Both the position numbers and the translations under genes were made by a program. The notes under the pieces were generated by a model that did not search any database, had not been told where the DNA came from, and saw only the letters and a program-made list of their open reading frames with translations. From Azospirillum humicireducens (GTDB lineage Bacteria; Pseudomonadota; Alphaproteobacteria; Azospirillales; Azospirillaceae), in NCBI RefSeq assembly GCF_001639105.2, contig NZ_CP015285.1:124001-188000 (forward strand): a stretch of 64,000 bases of DNA, read 5' to 3'. Positions within the stretch are counted from its first letter, which is position 1. Each line of letters opens with the position of its first letter. Below are positions 25,344 to 35,357 of this stretch, piece by piece.

Positions 25344-25753
25344 GCCAGTGTCCTCCGTCACATAAATCAGGGGGGTTCTCAAGAGGCGCCCTTTGCCACG
25401 GCCAGAGGCGCTTGTCAAAAAAAAGATGCCGGATCGGCGGCGCGGCCGGATGCCGCCGGGGCGCAGGCGCCGCGGAAAAGGAGTATCCCGACCGGGCAGG
25501 GGTTGCCTTCAGAGGACGCTGACCATAACTGGTCAGAACGGACCTGCACATCGTGCAACTCCTCCATTTGGGTTCCTCCTTGACCTCGGGGCCGCCGTCG
25601 CGCGGCCTCTTTTCTTTTGTGCCCGGCCGGTATCCGGGGGCAGGGGAAGGGGAGCGGCAGGGAACGCGGTCCCGCCCTCTCGCATCGGGACGGGGGCTGT
25701 GATAGGAACGGCGGCCACAACCGCTTCCCGTTCCGATCCGAAGGACCCGTCCC
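25344..25753. other. divergent intergenic region with 14-bp inverted repeat and small ORF
   Basis: About 410 bp between the leftward zinc-ribbon gene and rightward aroA. It holds a perfect TTGACA (-35, leftward), an inverted repeat CTGACCA-taac-TGGTCAG (25519-25536, 7-bp arms), and a leftward 50-codon frame with a strong SD (see separate entry). The GC-rich arm near 25586-25606 can form a stem. The promoter of aroA must lie near 25620-25740. Confidence 0.5.
25415..25567 (-). CDS. possible small ORF (50 aa) with strong SD
   Basis: Leftward ATG at 25567, preceded by AAGGAGGAACCCAA, an unusually good ribosome-binding site. The frame MEELHDVQVRSDQLW... runs to TTTTTTTGA, ending at the TTGACA of the next gene. 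No homology recognised. It could be an upstream leader or a short unannotated protein. The inverted repeat at 25519-25536 lies inside it. No codon-bias test was possible, so it is speculative. Confidence 0.25.
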   Translation of the reverse strand: MEELHDVQVRSDQLWSASSEGNPCPVGILLFRGACAPAASGRAADPASFF

Positions 25754-27130
25754 ATGACGCAGGCCCCCGCCACGCAGGCCCCCATCACGCAGGTGAAGCC
25801 GCTGCGCTCCGCCGCCACCGGCGCGATCAAGGGCAGCATCCGCGTGCCCGGCGACAAGTCGATCTCGCACCGGTCGCTGATGCTGGGCGCCATCGCCGTG
25901 GGCGAGACGGTGATCCATGGCCTGCTCGAAGGGGAGGACGTCCTGCACACCGCCGCCGCCATGCGCCTGCTGGGTGCCCAGGCGGAGCGCGATGCCGCCG
26001 GCGTCTGGCGCGTGCGCGGCGTCGGGCTGGGGGCGCTGCAGGAGCCGGCGCAGGTGCTGGACATGGGCAACAGCGGCACCGCCGCCCGCCTGCTGATGGG
26101 GCTGGTCGCCGGCCATCCGATCACCTGCGTCTTCACCGGCGACGCCTCGCTGAACAAGCGGCCGATGGCCCGCGTCACCAAGCCGCTGGAGGAGATGGGC
26201 GCCCGCTTCGTCGGCCGCTCCGGCGGGCGGCTGCCGCTGACCGTCGTCGGCAGCGGCGATCTGGTCCCGATCGCCTACCGCCTGCCGGTGGCCTCGGCCC
26301 AGGTGAAGTCGGCGATCCTGCTGGCCGGGCTCAACACCGCCGGCGCCACCACGGTGATCGAGGCGGAGCCGACGCGCGACCACACCGAACTGATGCTGCG
26401 CCATTTCGGCGCCACCGTGACGACCGAGCGGCTGGCGGACGGCGCGCTGGCCGTCACCGTCACCGGCCAGCCGGAACTGACCGGCCGGACCATCCATGTG
26501 CCGGCCGATCCCAGCAGCGCCGCCTTCCCGGCGGTCGCCGCCCTGCTGCGGCCGGGTTCTGAGCTGCTGCTGAACGACGTCGGCATGAACCCGCGCCGCA
26601 CCGGCCTCTACGACACGCTGGTCGAGATGGGCGCCGATATCGCCTTCGAGAACCGCCGCGATCAGGCGGGTGAGCCGGTGGCCGACCTGCGGGTGAAGCA
26701 CAGCGCGCTCAAGGGCATCGTGGTGCCGGCCGACCGCGCGCCGAGCATGATCGACGAGTATCCGGTTCTGGCTGCCGCCGCCGCCTGTGCCGAGGGCACC
26801 ACGGTGATGCTGGGCCTGAAGGAACTGCGGGTGAAGGAGAGCGACCGCCTCGCCATGGTGGCCGAAGGGCTGACCCGCTGCGGCGTGTCGGTGGAGGTCG
26901 GCGCCGACGACAGCCTGACCGTTCACGGCACCGGTGGAACGGGCAAGGGGCCGAAGGGCGGCGCCACCGTCCTCACCGCCATGGACCACCGCATCGCCAT
27001 GAGCTTCCTGGTGCTGGGCATGGCGACGGAGGAACCGGTGTCGGTCGACGACGGTGCCTTCATCGACACCAGCTTCCCCGGCTTCGTCGGGCTGATGAAC
27101 GGGCTGGGTGCGAAGATCGGTGAGGCGTGA
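25754..27130 (+). CDS. aroA: 3-phosphoshikimate 1-carboxyvinyltransferase (EPSP synthase)
   Basis: Shikimate pathway enzyme joining shikimate 3-phosphate and PEP. 458 residues. Motifs: [71 protein letters not shown] and [26 protein letters not shown] and [13 protein letters not shown] are consistent. The NGSTA-like NSGTA motif and PRRT region (NPRRTGLYD) are present. cmk follows after 4 bp, then rpsA, the conserved aroA-cmk-rpsA order. Confidence 0.98.
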   Translation: MTQAPATQAPITQVKPLRSAATGAIKGSIRVPGDKSISHRSLMLGAIAVGETVIHGLLEGEDVLHTAAAMRLLGAQAERDAAGVWRVRGVGLGALQEPAQVLDMGNSGTAARLLMGLVAGHPITCVFTGDASLNKRPMARVTKPLEEMGARFVGRSGGRLPLTVVGSGDLVPIAYRLPVASAQVKSAILLAGLNTAGATTVIEAEPTRDHTELMLRHFGATVTTERLADGALAVTVTGQPELTGRTIHVPADPSSAAFPAVAALLRPGSELLLNDVGMNPRRTGLYDTLVEMGADIAFENRRDQAGEPVADLRVKHSALKGIVVPADRAPSMIDEYPVLAAAAACAEGTTVMLGLKELRVKESDRLAMVAEGLTRCGVSVEVGADDSLTVHGTGGTGKGPKGGATVLTAMDHRIAMSFLVLGMATEEPVSVDDGAFIDTSFPGFVGLMNGLGAKIGEA

Positions 27131-27134
27131 GACG

Positions 27135-27833
27135 ATGACGCAGCCGCTTTCCAACCAGTCGGCGCCTGCCAAGGCGGTCGTCGTCGCCATCGACGGTCCG
27201 GCCGCCAGCGGCAAGGGCACCCTGTCGCAGCGCATCGCCGGCGCCTTCGGCTTCGCCCATCTCGACACCGGCGTGCTGTACCGCGCGGTCGGCGTGTCGG
27301 TCCTCAGGGCCGGCGGCGATCCGGCCGACAATGCCGCGGCGGCGCGGGCGGCCTATGAGCTGCATCCCGAACACCCCATCCTGCAGGAGGTGGCGCTGCG
27401 CACCGACGAGGCGGCGCAGGCGGCCAGCAAGGTGGCGGCGGTGCCGGAGGTGCGGGCCGCGCTGCTCGACTTCCAGCGGCGCTTCGCGGCGCATCCGCCG
27501 GGCGGCGCGCCGGGGGCGGTCCTGGACGGGCGCGACATCGGAACGGTGGTCTGCCCCGATGCCCAGGCCAAACTGTTCGTTACCGCTTCGGTGGAGGTCC
27601 GGGCCGAACGGCGACTCAGGGAGTTGCAGAGACGGGGGATTCCGGCTATATCCTCCGATGTCCTGGAGGACATGAAGTCTCGTGATGCGCGCGACAGCCA
27701 GAGAGCGGTGGCCCCGCTCCGTCCGGCTGCCGACGCTTTTGTGCTTGATACGTCCGCTCTCGATGCCGATCAGGTGTTCTCGATGGCGGTCGCCCACATC
27801 GGTTCGAAAACCGGTCTGAAGCCCACGGCGTAA
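27135..27833 (+). CDS. cmk: cytidylate kinase
   Basis: Phosphorylates CMP and dCMP. 232 residues. P-loop [18 protein letters not shown] (about residues 15-32), [50 protein letters not shown] and a C-terminal [10 protein letters not shown]. Start at ATG 27135; the frame reaches back to 27108 through aroA and was not used. It lies 4 bp after aroA. Confidence 0.96.
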   Translation: MTQPLSNQSAPAKAVVVAIDGPAASGKGTLSQRIAGAFGFAHLDTGVLYRAVGVSVLRAGGDPADNAAAARAAYELHPEHPILQEVALRTDEAAQAASKVAAVPEVRAALLDFQRRFAAHPPGGAPGAVLDGRDIGTVVCPDAQAKLFVTASVEVRAERRLRELQRRGIPAISSDVLEDMKSRDARDSQRAVAPLRPAADAFVLDTSALDADQVFSMAVAHIGSKTGLKPTA

Positions 27834-28023
27834 CGCCGCCGCTTCCGGCCTCCGTTGACGGGCCGCCGGTGGCGGCGCGAACGGGTCCGACTCCCTCCAC
27901 GGAAAACCATCAACCAAGTCGCCGGGCGTGGTGCCCGGCGCGGCGGTTCGGTCGAGGTCCCATCCGTTTTGCCGCGGGAGGGACCGGAACTGGGCCGCTT
28001 TTGCGCCACCTTTAGGAGTTTCA

Positions 28024-29730
28024 ATGGCACAGTCACTGGCCCGCACGGTCGAAAAGGAAAGCTTCGCGTCTCTGCTTGAAGAGTCGCTGGGCGCGGCCGA
28101 GTCGCTCGAAGGTACGGTCGTCAAGGGACGCGTCGTCGCCGTCGAGAACGACATGGTCACCATCGACGTCGGTCTGAAGTCGGAAGGCCGCGTCGCGCTG
28201 AAGGAATTCGCCGTTGCCGGCCAGCCGCCCGAGCTGAAGGCGGGCGACACCGTCGAGGTCTATCTCGAGCGGATGGAAGACAAGAACGGCGAAGCGATGC
28301 TGAGCCGTGAGAAGGCGAAGCGCGAAGAGGCCTGGGCCCTGCTGGAGAAGTCGTTCAACGACCAGACCCGCGTCACCGGCGTCATCTTCGGCCGCGTCAA
28401 GGGCGGCTTCACGGTCGACCTGTCGGGCGCCGTCGCCTTCCTGCCGGGCAGCCAAGTCGACATCCGTCCGGTCCGCGACATCTCCCCGCTGCTGGGCACC
28501 CCGCAGCCCTTCCAGATCCTGAAGATGGACCGCTCGCGCGGCAACATCGTCGTGTCTCGCCGCGCCGTGCTCGAAGAGAGCCGTGCGGAGGCCCGTTCGG
28601 AGCTGGTGGCCAACCTCAAGGAAGGCCAGATCCTCCAGGGCGTCGTCAAGAACATCACCGACTACGGTGCGTTCGTCGACCTGGGCGGCGTCGATGGCCT
28701 GCTGCACGTCACCGACATCGCGTGGCGCCGCATCAACCATCCGTCGGAAGCCCTGCAGATCGGCCAGACCGTCACGGTCCAGGTCATCCGCTTCAACCCG
28801 GAGACCCAGCGCATCAGCCTCGGCATGAAGCAGCTGGAAGCCGATCCGTGGGAAGGCGTCGAAGCCAAGTACCCGGTCAGCGCCAAGTTCAAGGGCCGCG
28901 TCACCAACATCACCGACTACGGCGCCTTCGTGGAGCTGGAGCCGGGGATCGAGGGCCTGGTCCACGTCTCGGAAATGTCCTGGACCAAGAAGAACGTCCA
29001 TCCGGGCAAGATCGTGTCGACTTCGCAGGAAGTCGAGGTCATGGTCCTGGACGTCGATCCGCAGAAGCGCCGCATCAGCCTCGGCCTGAAGCAGTGCCTG
29101 GACAACCCGTGGGAGACCTTCACCGACAAGTTCGGTCCGGGCACCGAGCTGGAAGGCGAAGTCAAGAACATCACCGAATTCGGTCTGTTCGTCGGCCTGC
29201 CGGGCGACATCGACGGCATGGTCCACATGTCCGATCTCGACTGGAACAAGTCGGGTGAAGAGGCGATCGCCGAGTACAAGAAGGGCGACCGCGTCAAGGT
29301 CAAGGTTCTCGACGTCGACGTCGAGAAGGAGCGCATCAGCCTGGGCATCAAGCAGCTGGCGAACGACCCGTTCGAGGCTGCCACCGCCGGTCTGAAGAAG
29401 AACGAGGTCGTGACCTGCACCGTGACGCAGGTGACGGACGGCGGCATCGAAGTGGCCGTCGGCGAGGGCTACACCGGCTTCATCCGCAAGTCGGACCTGT
29501 CCCGCGAGCGTTCCGAACAGCGCCCGGACCGTTTCGCCGTCGGCGAGAAGGTCGACGCCAAGGTCACCCAGATCGACCGCGCTTCCCGCCGCATCTCGCT
29601 GTCCATCAAGGCCCGCGAGATGGAGGAAGAGAAGCAGGCGATGGCCGAGTTCGGTTCGTCCGACTCGGGCGCCTCGCTGGGCGACATCCTGGGCGCCGCT
29701 CTGAAGCGCAAGCAGCAGAACGACGAGTGA
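28024..29730 (+). CDS. rpsA: 30S ribosomal protein S1
   Basis: 568 residues, six S1 (OB-fold) repeats, the usual number. Repeats are visible as repeated ITDYGAFVDLGGVDGLLHVTDIAW, ITDYGAFVELEPGIEGLVHVSEMSW and ITEFGLFVGLPGDIDGMVHMSDLDW. S1 binds mRNA leaders on the ribosome. SD AGGAG precedes ATG by six bases. The 190-bp leader after cmk contains a stem (GCCGGGCGTGGTGCCCGGC near 27920-27940), so autogenous control by S1 is plausible as in E. coli. Confidence 0.98.
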   Translation: MAQSLARTVEKESFASLLEESLGAAESLEGTVVKGRVVAVENDMVTIDVGLKSEGRVALKEFAVAGQPPELKAGDTVEVYLERMEDKNGEAMLSREKAKREEAWALLEKSFNDQTRVTGVIFGRVKGGFTVDLSGAVAFLPGSQVDIRPVRDISPLLGTPQPFQILKMDRSRGNIVVSRRAVLEESRAEARSELVANLKEGQILQGVVKNITDYGAFVDLGGVDGLLHVTDIAWRRINHPSEALQIGQTVTVQVIRFNPETQRISLGMKQLEADPWEGVEAKYPVSAKFKGRVTNITDYGAFVELEPGIEGLVHVSEMSWTKKNVHPGKIVSTSQEVEVMVLDVDPQKRRISLGLKQCLDNPWETFTDKFGPGTELEGEVKNITEFGLFVGLPGDIDGMVHMSDLDWNKSGEEAIAEYKKGDRVKVKVLDVDVEKERISLGIKQLANDPFEAATAGLKKNEVVTCTVTQVTDGGIEVAVGEGYTGFIRKSDLSRERSEQRPDRFAVGEKVDAKVTQIDRASRRISLSIKAREMEEEKQAMAEFGSSDSGASLGDILGAALKRKQQNDE

Positions 29731-29799
29731 TCGCCTGAGGCCGTTCTCCCTCACAACACTGTGGGGGAGGGCGCTCGCGATCTCCCGGAAGGGTAAGAG

Positions 29800-29833
29800 A
29801 AAGGCCGCGTCCCGGTTGGGGCGCGGCCTTTTT
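29800..29833 (+). terminator. terminator after rpsA
   Basis: AAAGGCCGCG and CGCGGCCTTTTT form a strong stem with a TCCCGGTTGGGG loop, followed by T-rich sequence. Confidence 0.8.
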
Positions 29834-29883
29834 CGTTGTGGGCGGCCGATGGACGGTTAGGTGCTGCGGTGTCGGGCAAGATC

Positions 29884-30070
29884 GACACGGATTTCACGGA
29901 TTTATGCACGGATTTCACGGATTCTTTGTCTTGGTGAACGGACTTCTCGTCGACTGGAGAATGTAATGCAAGCCTGTTTCTGTTGATGGACATAACGGCT
30001 TTTCATCCCGCAACTGCTTCGCGACGCCACATCCGTGTAATCCGTGTTTAAATCCGTGACATCCGTGTCA
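29884..30070. repeat. 40-bp inverted repeat element built from ACACGGATTT units
   Basis: The left arm (29884-29923) and the reverse complement of the right arm (30030-30069) match at 35 of 40 positions. Each arm contains repeated CACGGATTT/CACGGATT units. The arms flank a 106-bp lower-GC spacer (29924-30029). The whole segment could fold as a long hairpin or act as a non-autonomous MITE-like element; no transposase is present and no flanking target duplication was checked. The base composition is less GC-rich than the neighbours. Confidence 0.6.
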
Positions 30071-30119
30071 AGCCTTGTGCCCACGCTCTCGATCTCCCAA
30101 GCCGCCGAGCACCCGCCGC

Positions 30120-30587
30120 CTACCGCCGCGGTTCCGGGCTGCGGGTCAGGGACGTGATGCTGTCGTCATAGTGGAATGGGGGCATGTCGCGGACGCTGGC
30201 GGCGGTCACGTCGCGGAGCTGGATCGCCTCGATCCCGGCGCGGATGTCGGCAAGGGTCAGGTCGGCCGCGATGTCCTTGCCGCCGAAGCCCAGGATGCCG
30301 CCGGAGTGGATGACGATGTATCGGGCCTCGCCCTTGTCGTCGAGGATCACGTCGGTGACGGTGCCGATCTTCGACCCGTCCGCCCCCACGACGTTGCGGT
30401 TCATCAACTGGTCGATGCTGGGGCCGGTCTTGCGCTCCACCGCGGCTCCGACGACCGGAGTCGAGCCTTCGATGATCATGGTCTGCGCGGCAGCCGGCGG
30501 CGGAGTCGCCATCGCTGCCAACTGTGTCAGCGCAGATAGTGTCAGCACGGTCCGCCCCACCCACATCTTGTGCGTGATCTTCAGCAT
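30120..30587 (-). CDS. secreted PRC-barrel domain protein
   Basis: 155 residues. Signal peptide (about residues 10-35, VLTLSALTQLAAMATPPPAAAQ) followed by a short linker and a PRC-barrel domain (QLMNRNVVGADGSKIGTVTDVILDDKGEARYIVIHSGGILGFGGKDIAADL). PRC-barrels in photosynthetic reaction centres and ribosome maturation factors are small beta-barrels; stand-alone secreted forms have unknown roles. A Met at 30566 is an alternative start. Confidence 0.88.
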   Translation of the reverse strand: MLKITHKMWVGRTVLTLSALTQLAAMATPPPAAAQTMIIEGSTPVVGAAVERKTGPSIDQLMNRNVVGADGSKIGTVTDVILDDKGEARYIVIHSGGILGFGGKDIAADLTLADIRAGIEAIQLRDVTAASVRDMPPFHYDDSITSLTRSPEPRR

Positions 30588-31341
30588 GGGTGCCTCTCCT
30601 CCCCCAGACCCACGATGGAGTCACCTTGGCTCCAGGGTCTTCAACCGGGCAGTCGGGGAATGGTTGCAGGATGGTTGGCTTTGCCCCTCTTCCGTGTCCC
30701 GATCCCCGGCGGCCGGTGGCGACTCGGGGCCGGAAATGGCCGGCTTTTCGAGTCGCCCCATGGATTCCGCCGGCTTGCCTCGAGTCGCAGCGCAACGAAT
30801 CGGTGGTGGGTGCAACGGGGCGTAGGCAACAAGATGTTGATTTTCACGGCAACGAAGCTCTGGCGGTTGGCCGCGTTTTGCGCTCTAATCGGGGCGTGGC
30901 GCCGTCCGATCCAGCAGGGGCGGCGATTCGAGTGCCTACAGTTTGTGCCTCGCCGTCGTGTTGCAGACCGCCACCGCCGCCTTAAAAATTTGCTTGGCTG
31001 GTGGGAACAGGATCCCCGGTCACGGGTTGAACACCACAAGATCAAGGTTTTGAGGGGTTCGGTGATGTCAACCACAATATCTAGCAGAGTGGGGCTTGCT
31101 TGCCCCGGCCGTGCTGGCTAGGATGCCGCCCACGTGACCCGGCCGGCTGCGAGCGGCGGCCCCGGTCGGCAGCACAGCGGCGACGGCGGACAGTCGGGCA
31201 TCTGGCCTCCTGTTCGTACGGCGCCATCTGCGTTGCCGGGCCGGACGGCGGATAGGACCGTCGGCCGCTCGTCAGGACGGGTCGCACCATATTTCCATTC
31301 GAGTCCGCCGCGGCGGGCTCCAAGCAGGGGACAGTGTCATC
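30588..31341. other. intergenic region upstream of nrdJ
   Basis: 754 bp. It should hold promoters for the leftward PRC gene and rightward nrdJ. The best nrdJ-side candidate is CCACAATATCTAGCAG (31072-31087), resembling a NrdR box (ACACWATATATWGTGT); a weaker, similar ACCACAAGATCAAGG lies 38 bp upstream (31033). I see no cobalamin-riboswitch core (AGCC...GCCACTG-like box), although the enzyme needs B12. No coding-like frame is apparent. Confidence 0.4.
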
Positions 31342-34300
31342 ATGCGGATCGAGCGTCGTTTCACGCACGAAGGTCAGGACGCCTACGCCAGCCTCGGCTT
31401 CCGCCAGGCGACCAGCGAGATCCGCAATCCGGATGGAACGATCGTCTTCCAGCAGACCGGCATCGAGGTGCCGGACAACTTCTCGCAGGTCGCCAGCGAC
31501 ATCCTGGCCCAGAAGTATTTCCGCAAGGCCGGTGTCCCGGCCGCGCTGCGCGCCGTCGAAGAGAACACCGTCCCGTCCTGGCTGTGGCGCAAGGAAGCGG
31601 ACCAGGAAAAGCTGGCCGCCCTGCCGAAGGAGAAGCGCTTCGTCGGTGAAAGCTCCGCCCGCCAGGTCTTCGACCGTCTGGCCGGCACCTGGACCTATTG
31701 GGGCTGGAAGGGCGGCTATTTCGATGGCGAGGCAGACGCCCGCGCCTTCTTCGACGAGATGCGCTTCATGCTGGCCGCCCAGATGGCGGCCCCGAACAGC
31801 CCGCAGTGGTTCAACACCGGCCTGCACTGGGCCTACGGCATCGACGGCCCGAGCCAGGGCCACTTCTACGTCGATTTCAAGACCGGCCTGCTGACCTCCT
31901 CCGCCTCGGCCTACGAGCATCCGCAGCCGCACGCCTGCTTCATCCAGTCCGTCGCCGACGATCTGGTGAACGAAGGCGGCATCATGGACCTGTGGGTGCG
32001 TGAGGCCCGCCTGTTCAAGTATGGCTCGGGCACCGGCTCCAACTTCTCCCGCCTGCGCGGCGAGGGCGAGAAGCTGGCCGGCGGCGGCAAGTCGTCGGGC
32101 CTGATGAGCTTCCTGAAGATCGGCGACCGCGCGGCCGGCGCCATCAAGTCGGGCGGCACCACGCGGCGCGCGGCCAAGATGGTCACGGTGGACATGGACC
32201 ACCCGGACATCGAAGGCTACATCGACTGGAAGGTGAACGAGGAGCAGAAGGTCGCGGCGCTCGTGACCGGCTCCAAGATCTGCCAGAAGCACCTGACGGC
32301 GGTGATGGCCGCCGCCCAGTCGGGCCTGGACCCGAAGGAGAACAAGGAGCTGAAGAAGGCGATCCTCGCCGCCCGCAAGGATCAGGTGTCGGAGAACTAC
32401 ATCCAGCGCGTGATCCAGTTCGCCGGCCAGGGCTTCACCTCCATCGAGTTCAAGACCTACAACACCGACTGGGATTCGGAAGCCTACCTGACGGTCTCCG
32501 GCCAGAACTCCAACAACTCCGTGCGCATCTCCAACGAGTTCGTGCAGGCGGTGCTGGACGATGCCGACTGGAACCTGATCGGCCGCACCAACGGCAAGGT
32601 GATGAAGACCGTCCGTGCCCGCGACCTGTGGGACAAGGTCGGCTACGCCGCCTGGGCCTGCGCCGATCCGGGCGTGCAGTTCGACAGCACCATCAACGAG
32701 TGGCACACCTGCCCGGCCTCGGGGCGCATCAACGCCTCGAACCCGTGCTCGGAATACATGTTCCTCGACGACACCGCCTGCAATCTGGCCTCGCTGAACC
32801 TGATGTCGTTCCGTCTGAAGGACGGTTCCTTCGACGTCGAGGCGTTCGAGCATGCCTGCCGGCTGTGGACCATCGTGCTGGAAATCTCCGTGCTGATGGC
32901 GCAGTTCCCGTCCAAGGAAATCGCCCAGCTCTCCTACGAGTTCCGCACGCTGGGCCTGGGCTTCGCCAACCTCGGCGGCCTGCTGATGGCGTCCGGCCTG
33001 TCCTACGACTCGGACGAGGGCCGTGCCTACTGCGCCGGCATCTCCGCCGTGATGACCGGCGTCGCCTATGCGACCTCGGCCGAGATGGCGCAGGAGCTGG
33101 GCACCTTCCCGGGCTACGAGGCCAACCGCGACCATATGCTGCGGGTCATCCGCAACCATCGCCGCGCCGCCAACGGCGAAATGAACGGCTATGAGGGCCT
33201 GACGGTCGAGCCGGTGCCCTTCGTCGCCGACCTCTGCCCGGACCAGGAGCTGGCTCTGGCCGCCGTCCGCGTGTGGGACGAGGCGCTGGAACTGGGCGAG
33301 GCCCACGGCTACCGCAACGCCCAGGCCACCGTGGTCGCCCCGACCGGCACCATCGGTCTGGTGATGGACTGCGACACCACCGGCATCGAGCCCGACTTCG
33401 CCCTGGTGAAGTTCAAGAAGCTGGCCGGCGGCGGCTACTTCAAGATCGTCAACCGGCTGGTGCCGGAGGCGCTGAAGACGCTCGGCTACACCCCGGACCA
33501 GATCGAGGAGATCGCGCTCTACGCCGTCGGTCACGGCACGCTGAAGACCGCACCGGGCGTGAACCACGAGTCGCTGAAGGCCAAGGGCTTCACCGACGAG
33601 CTGCTGGAGCGGCTGGAGGGCAATCTCGCCACCGCCTTCGACATCAAGTTCGTCTTCAACCGCTGGACCATCGGCGCCGACTTCTGCACCCAGACGCTCG
33701 GCATCCCGGCCGAGACGCTGGACGCTCCCGGCTTCGACCTGCTGAGCCACATCGGCTTCACCAAGGCGCAGATCGAGGCGGCCAACACCTTCTGCTGCGG
33801 CGCCATGACGCTGGAGGGCGCGCCCTTCCTCAAGGACGAGCATCTGGCGGTGTTCGACTGCGCCAACCCCTGCGGCCGCATCGGCAAGCGCTTCCTGTCC
33901 TGGGAATCGCACATCACGATGATGGCGGCGGCGCAGCCCTTCATCTCCGGCGCCATCTCCAAGACCATCAACATGCCGAACACGGCGACGGTCGACGAGT
34001 GCAAGGACGCCTACCTGATGTCCTGGCGCCTGGGCCTGAAGGCGAACGCGCTGTACCGCGACGGCTCCAAGCTGAGCCAGCCGCTGCAGGCCGCCCTGCT
34101 CGACGACGAGGAGGATGGCGAGGCGGTCGAGGCGGTGATCGAGGCGCCGGCAGCCGCCCGCGCCCAGATGGTCACCGAGCGCATCGTCGAGAAGGTGATC
34201 GAGCGGGTGGTCGAGCGGAAGAGCAGCTCGCGCGAGCGTCTGCCGCACCGCCGCAAGGGCTACACCCAGAAGGCCAATGTCGGCGGCCACAAGGTGTATC

Positions 34301-35094
34301 TGCGCACCGGCGAGTATGAGGACGGCCGCCTGGGCGAGATCTTCATCGACATGCACAAGGAAGGCGCCGCCTTCCGGTCGCTGATGAACAACTTCGCCAT
34401 CGCGGTGTCGATCGGCCTGCAGTATGGCGTGCCGCTGGAGGAGTTCGTGGAGGCCTTCACCTTCACGCGCTTCGAGCCGTCGGGCATGGTGACCGGCAAC
34501 GACACCATCAAGATGGCCACCTCGATCATCGACTACATCTTCCGCGAGATCGCCATCTCCTACCTGAACCGCACCGATCTGGCGCACGCCACGCCGGAGG
34601 ATCTGGTGCCGTCGACGGTCGGCAGCGGCGACAAGCAGGGCGACCTGCCGGAGAACCCGGTGCAGCCGTCCGACATCGTCCGCCGCATCGCGTCGACCGG
34701 CTATGTCCGCAACAACCTGCGCGTCCTGCATGGCGGCCAGACGGGCGGTCAGGTCCAGCGCGCCAGCGCCGCTGCGGCCTTCGCCGCCACCGGCACCGAC
34801 ACCGCCGCCGTCAGCGCCACCGCGTCGGCCGGCACCCAGGCGTCCGCCCAGGCGGCCATGGCGGTCAGCCCGGCGGTCGCCGCAGCCACCGCCCATGGCC
34901 ATGTCGCCGCCACCGCGGCGACCGGCACGGCCTATGGCGGCAGCACCAGCGATCAGCGCTTCGACCGCATCCGCGAGGCCCGCGCCCGTGGCTATGAGGG
35001 CGATCCCTGCGGCGAGTGCGGCAACATGACCCTGGTCCGCAACGGCACCTGCCTGAAGTGCGACAGCTGCGGGTCGACCACCGGCTGCAGCTGA
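31342..35094 (+). CDS. nrdJ: adenosylcobalamin-dependent (class II) ribonucleotide reductase
   Basis: Reduces ribonucleoside diphosphates to deoxyribonucleotides, independent of oxygen, using B12 as radical source. 1250 residues, the long (NrdJ with C-terminal zinc ribbon) form. Radical-site segments: [94 protein letters not shown]-type region ([17 protein letters not shown]..., [25 protein letters not shown]) and C-terminal Cys-rich ribbon [28 protein letters not shown] are present. An Ala/Thr linker (about 1130-1200) separates them. ATG 31342 was chosen because [11 protein letters not shown] starts the conserved region. Confidence 0.97.
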   Translation: MRIERRFTHEGQDAYASLGFRQATSEIRNPDGTIVFQQTGIEVPDNFSQVASDILAQKYFRKAGVPAALRAVEENTVPSWLWRKEADQEKLAALPKEKRFVGESSARQVFDRLAGTWTYWGWKGGYFDGEADARAFFDEMRFMLAAQMAAPNSPQWFNTGLHWAYGIDGPSQGHFYVDFKTGLLTSSASAYEHPQPHACFIQSVADDLVNEGGIMDLWVREARLFKYGSGTGSNFSRLRGEGEKLAGGGKSSGLMSFLKIGDRAAGAIKSGGTTRRAAKMVTVDMDHPDIEGYIDWKVNEEQKVAALVTGSKICQKHLTAVMAAAQSGLDPKENKELKKAILAARKDQVSENYIQRVIQFAGQGFTSIEFKTYNTDWDSEAYLTVSGQNSNNSVRISNEFVQAVLDDADWNLIGRTNGKVMKTVRARDLWDKVGYAAWACADPGVQFDSTINEWHTCPASGRINASNPCSEYMFLDDTACNLASLNLMSFRLKDGSFDVEAFEHACRLWTIVLEISVLMAQFPSKEIAQLSYEFRTLGLGFANLGGLLMASGLSYDSDEGRAYCAGISAVMTGVAYATSAEMAQELGTFPGYEANRDHMLRVIRNHRRAANGEMNGYEGLTVEPVPFVADLCPDQELALAAVRVWDEALELGEAHGYRNAQATVVAPTGTIGLVMDCDTTGIEPDFALVKFKKLAGGGYFKIVNRLVPEALKTLGYTPDQIEEIALYAVGHGTLKTAPGVNHESLKAKGFTDELLERLEGNLATAFDIKFVFNRWTIGADFCTQTLGIPAETLDAPGFDLLSHIGFTKAQIEAANTFCCGAMTLEGAPFLKDEHLAVFDCANPCGRIGKRFLSWESHITMMAAAQPFISGAISKTINMPNTATVDECKDAYLMSWRLGLKANALYRDGSKLSQPLQAALLDDEEDGEAVEAVIEAPAAARAQMVTERIVEKVIERVVERKSSSRERLPHRRKGYTQKANVGGHKVYLRTGEYEDGRLGEIFIDMHKEGAAFRSLMNNFAIAVSIGLQYGVPLEEFVEAFTFTRFEPSGMVTGNDTIKMATSIIDYIFREIAISYLNRTDLAHATPEDLVPSTVGSGDKQGDLPENPVQPSDIVRRIASTGYVRNNLRVLHGGQTGGQVQRASAAAAFAATGTDTAAVSATASAGTQASAQAAMAVSPAVAAATAHGHVAATAATGTAYGGSTSDQRFDRIREARARGYEGDPCGECGNMTLVRNGTCLKCDSCGSTTGCS

Positions 35095-35150
35095 GCCTTC
35101 TTCCAGGCAGCGCTCCGTCGGGGCGCCATAGGGCGATGGACGATGGAAAG

Positions 35151-35182
35151 GGGAGGGAGCGGGAAACCGCTTCCTCCCTTTT
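35151..35182 (+). terminator. terminator after nrdJ
   Basis: GGGAGGGAGCGG and CCGCTTCCTCCC pair with a GAAA loop and one G-T wobble, followed by TTTT. It lies about 57 bp after the stop. Confidence 0.75.
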
Positions 35183-35357
35183 GCTTGTGCGCAAACGAAT
35201 TCGCGGTTCACTGTTTGGAACCATTCTCGTGTGTTTGTACCAGCAGGGTCCGAAAGCGACGAGCGCTTGACCGCGCCGCGTGTGTTCATGTTAGCTGACA
35301 CTCCTGGGGAACGTCGGGGCGGCGTTCCCCGATGGATGTCCGGGGGGATCAGGGGGC

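Noticed and set aside
29884..30070. CRISPR array
   Set aside because: Units are about 9-10 bp, tandem and inverted rather than 28-37 bp direct repeats with unique spacers; no cas genes.
30588..31341. Cobalamin riboswitch upstream of nrdJ
   Set aside because: No B12-box-like core or conserved junctions were seen; only a NrdR-like box candidate.
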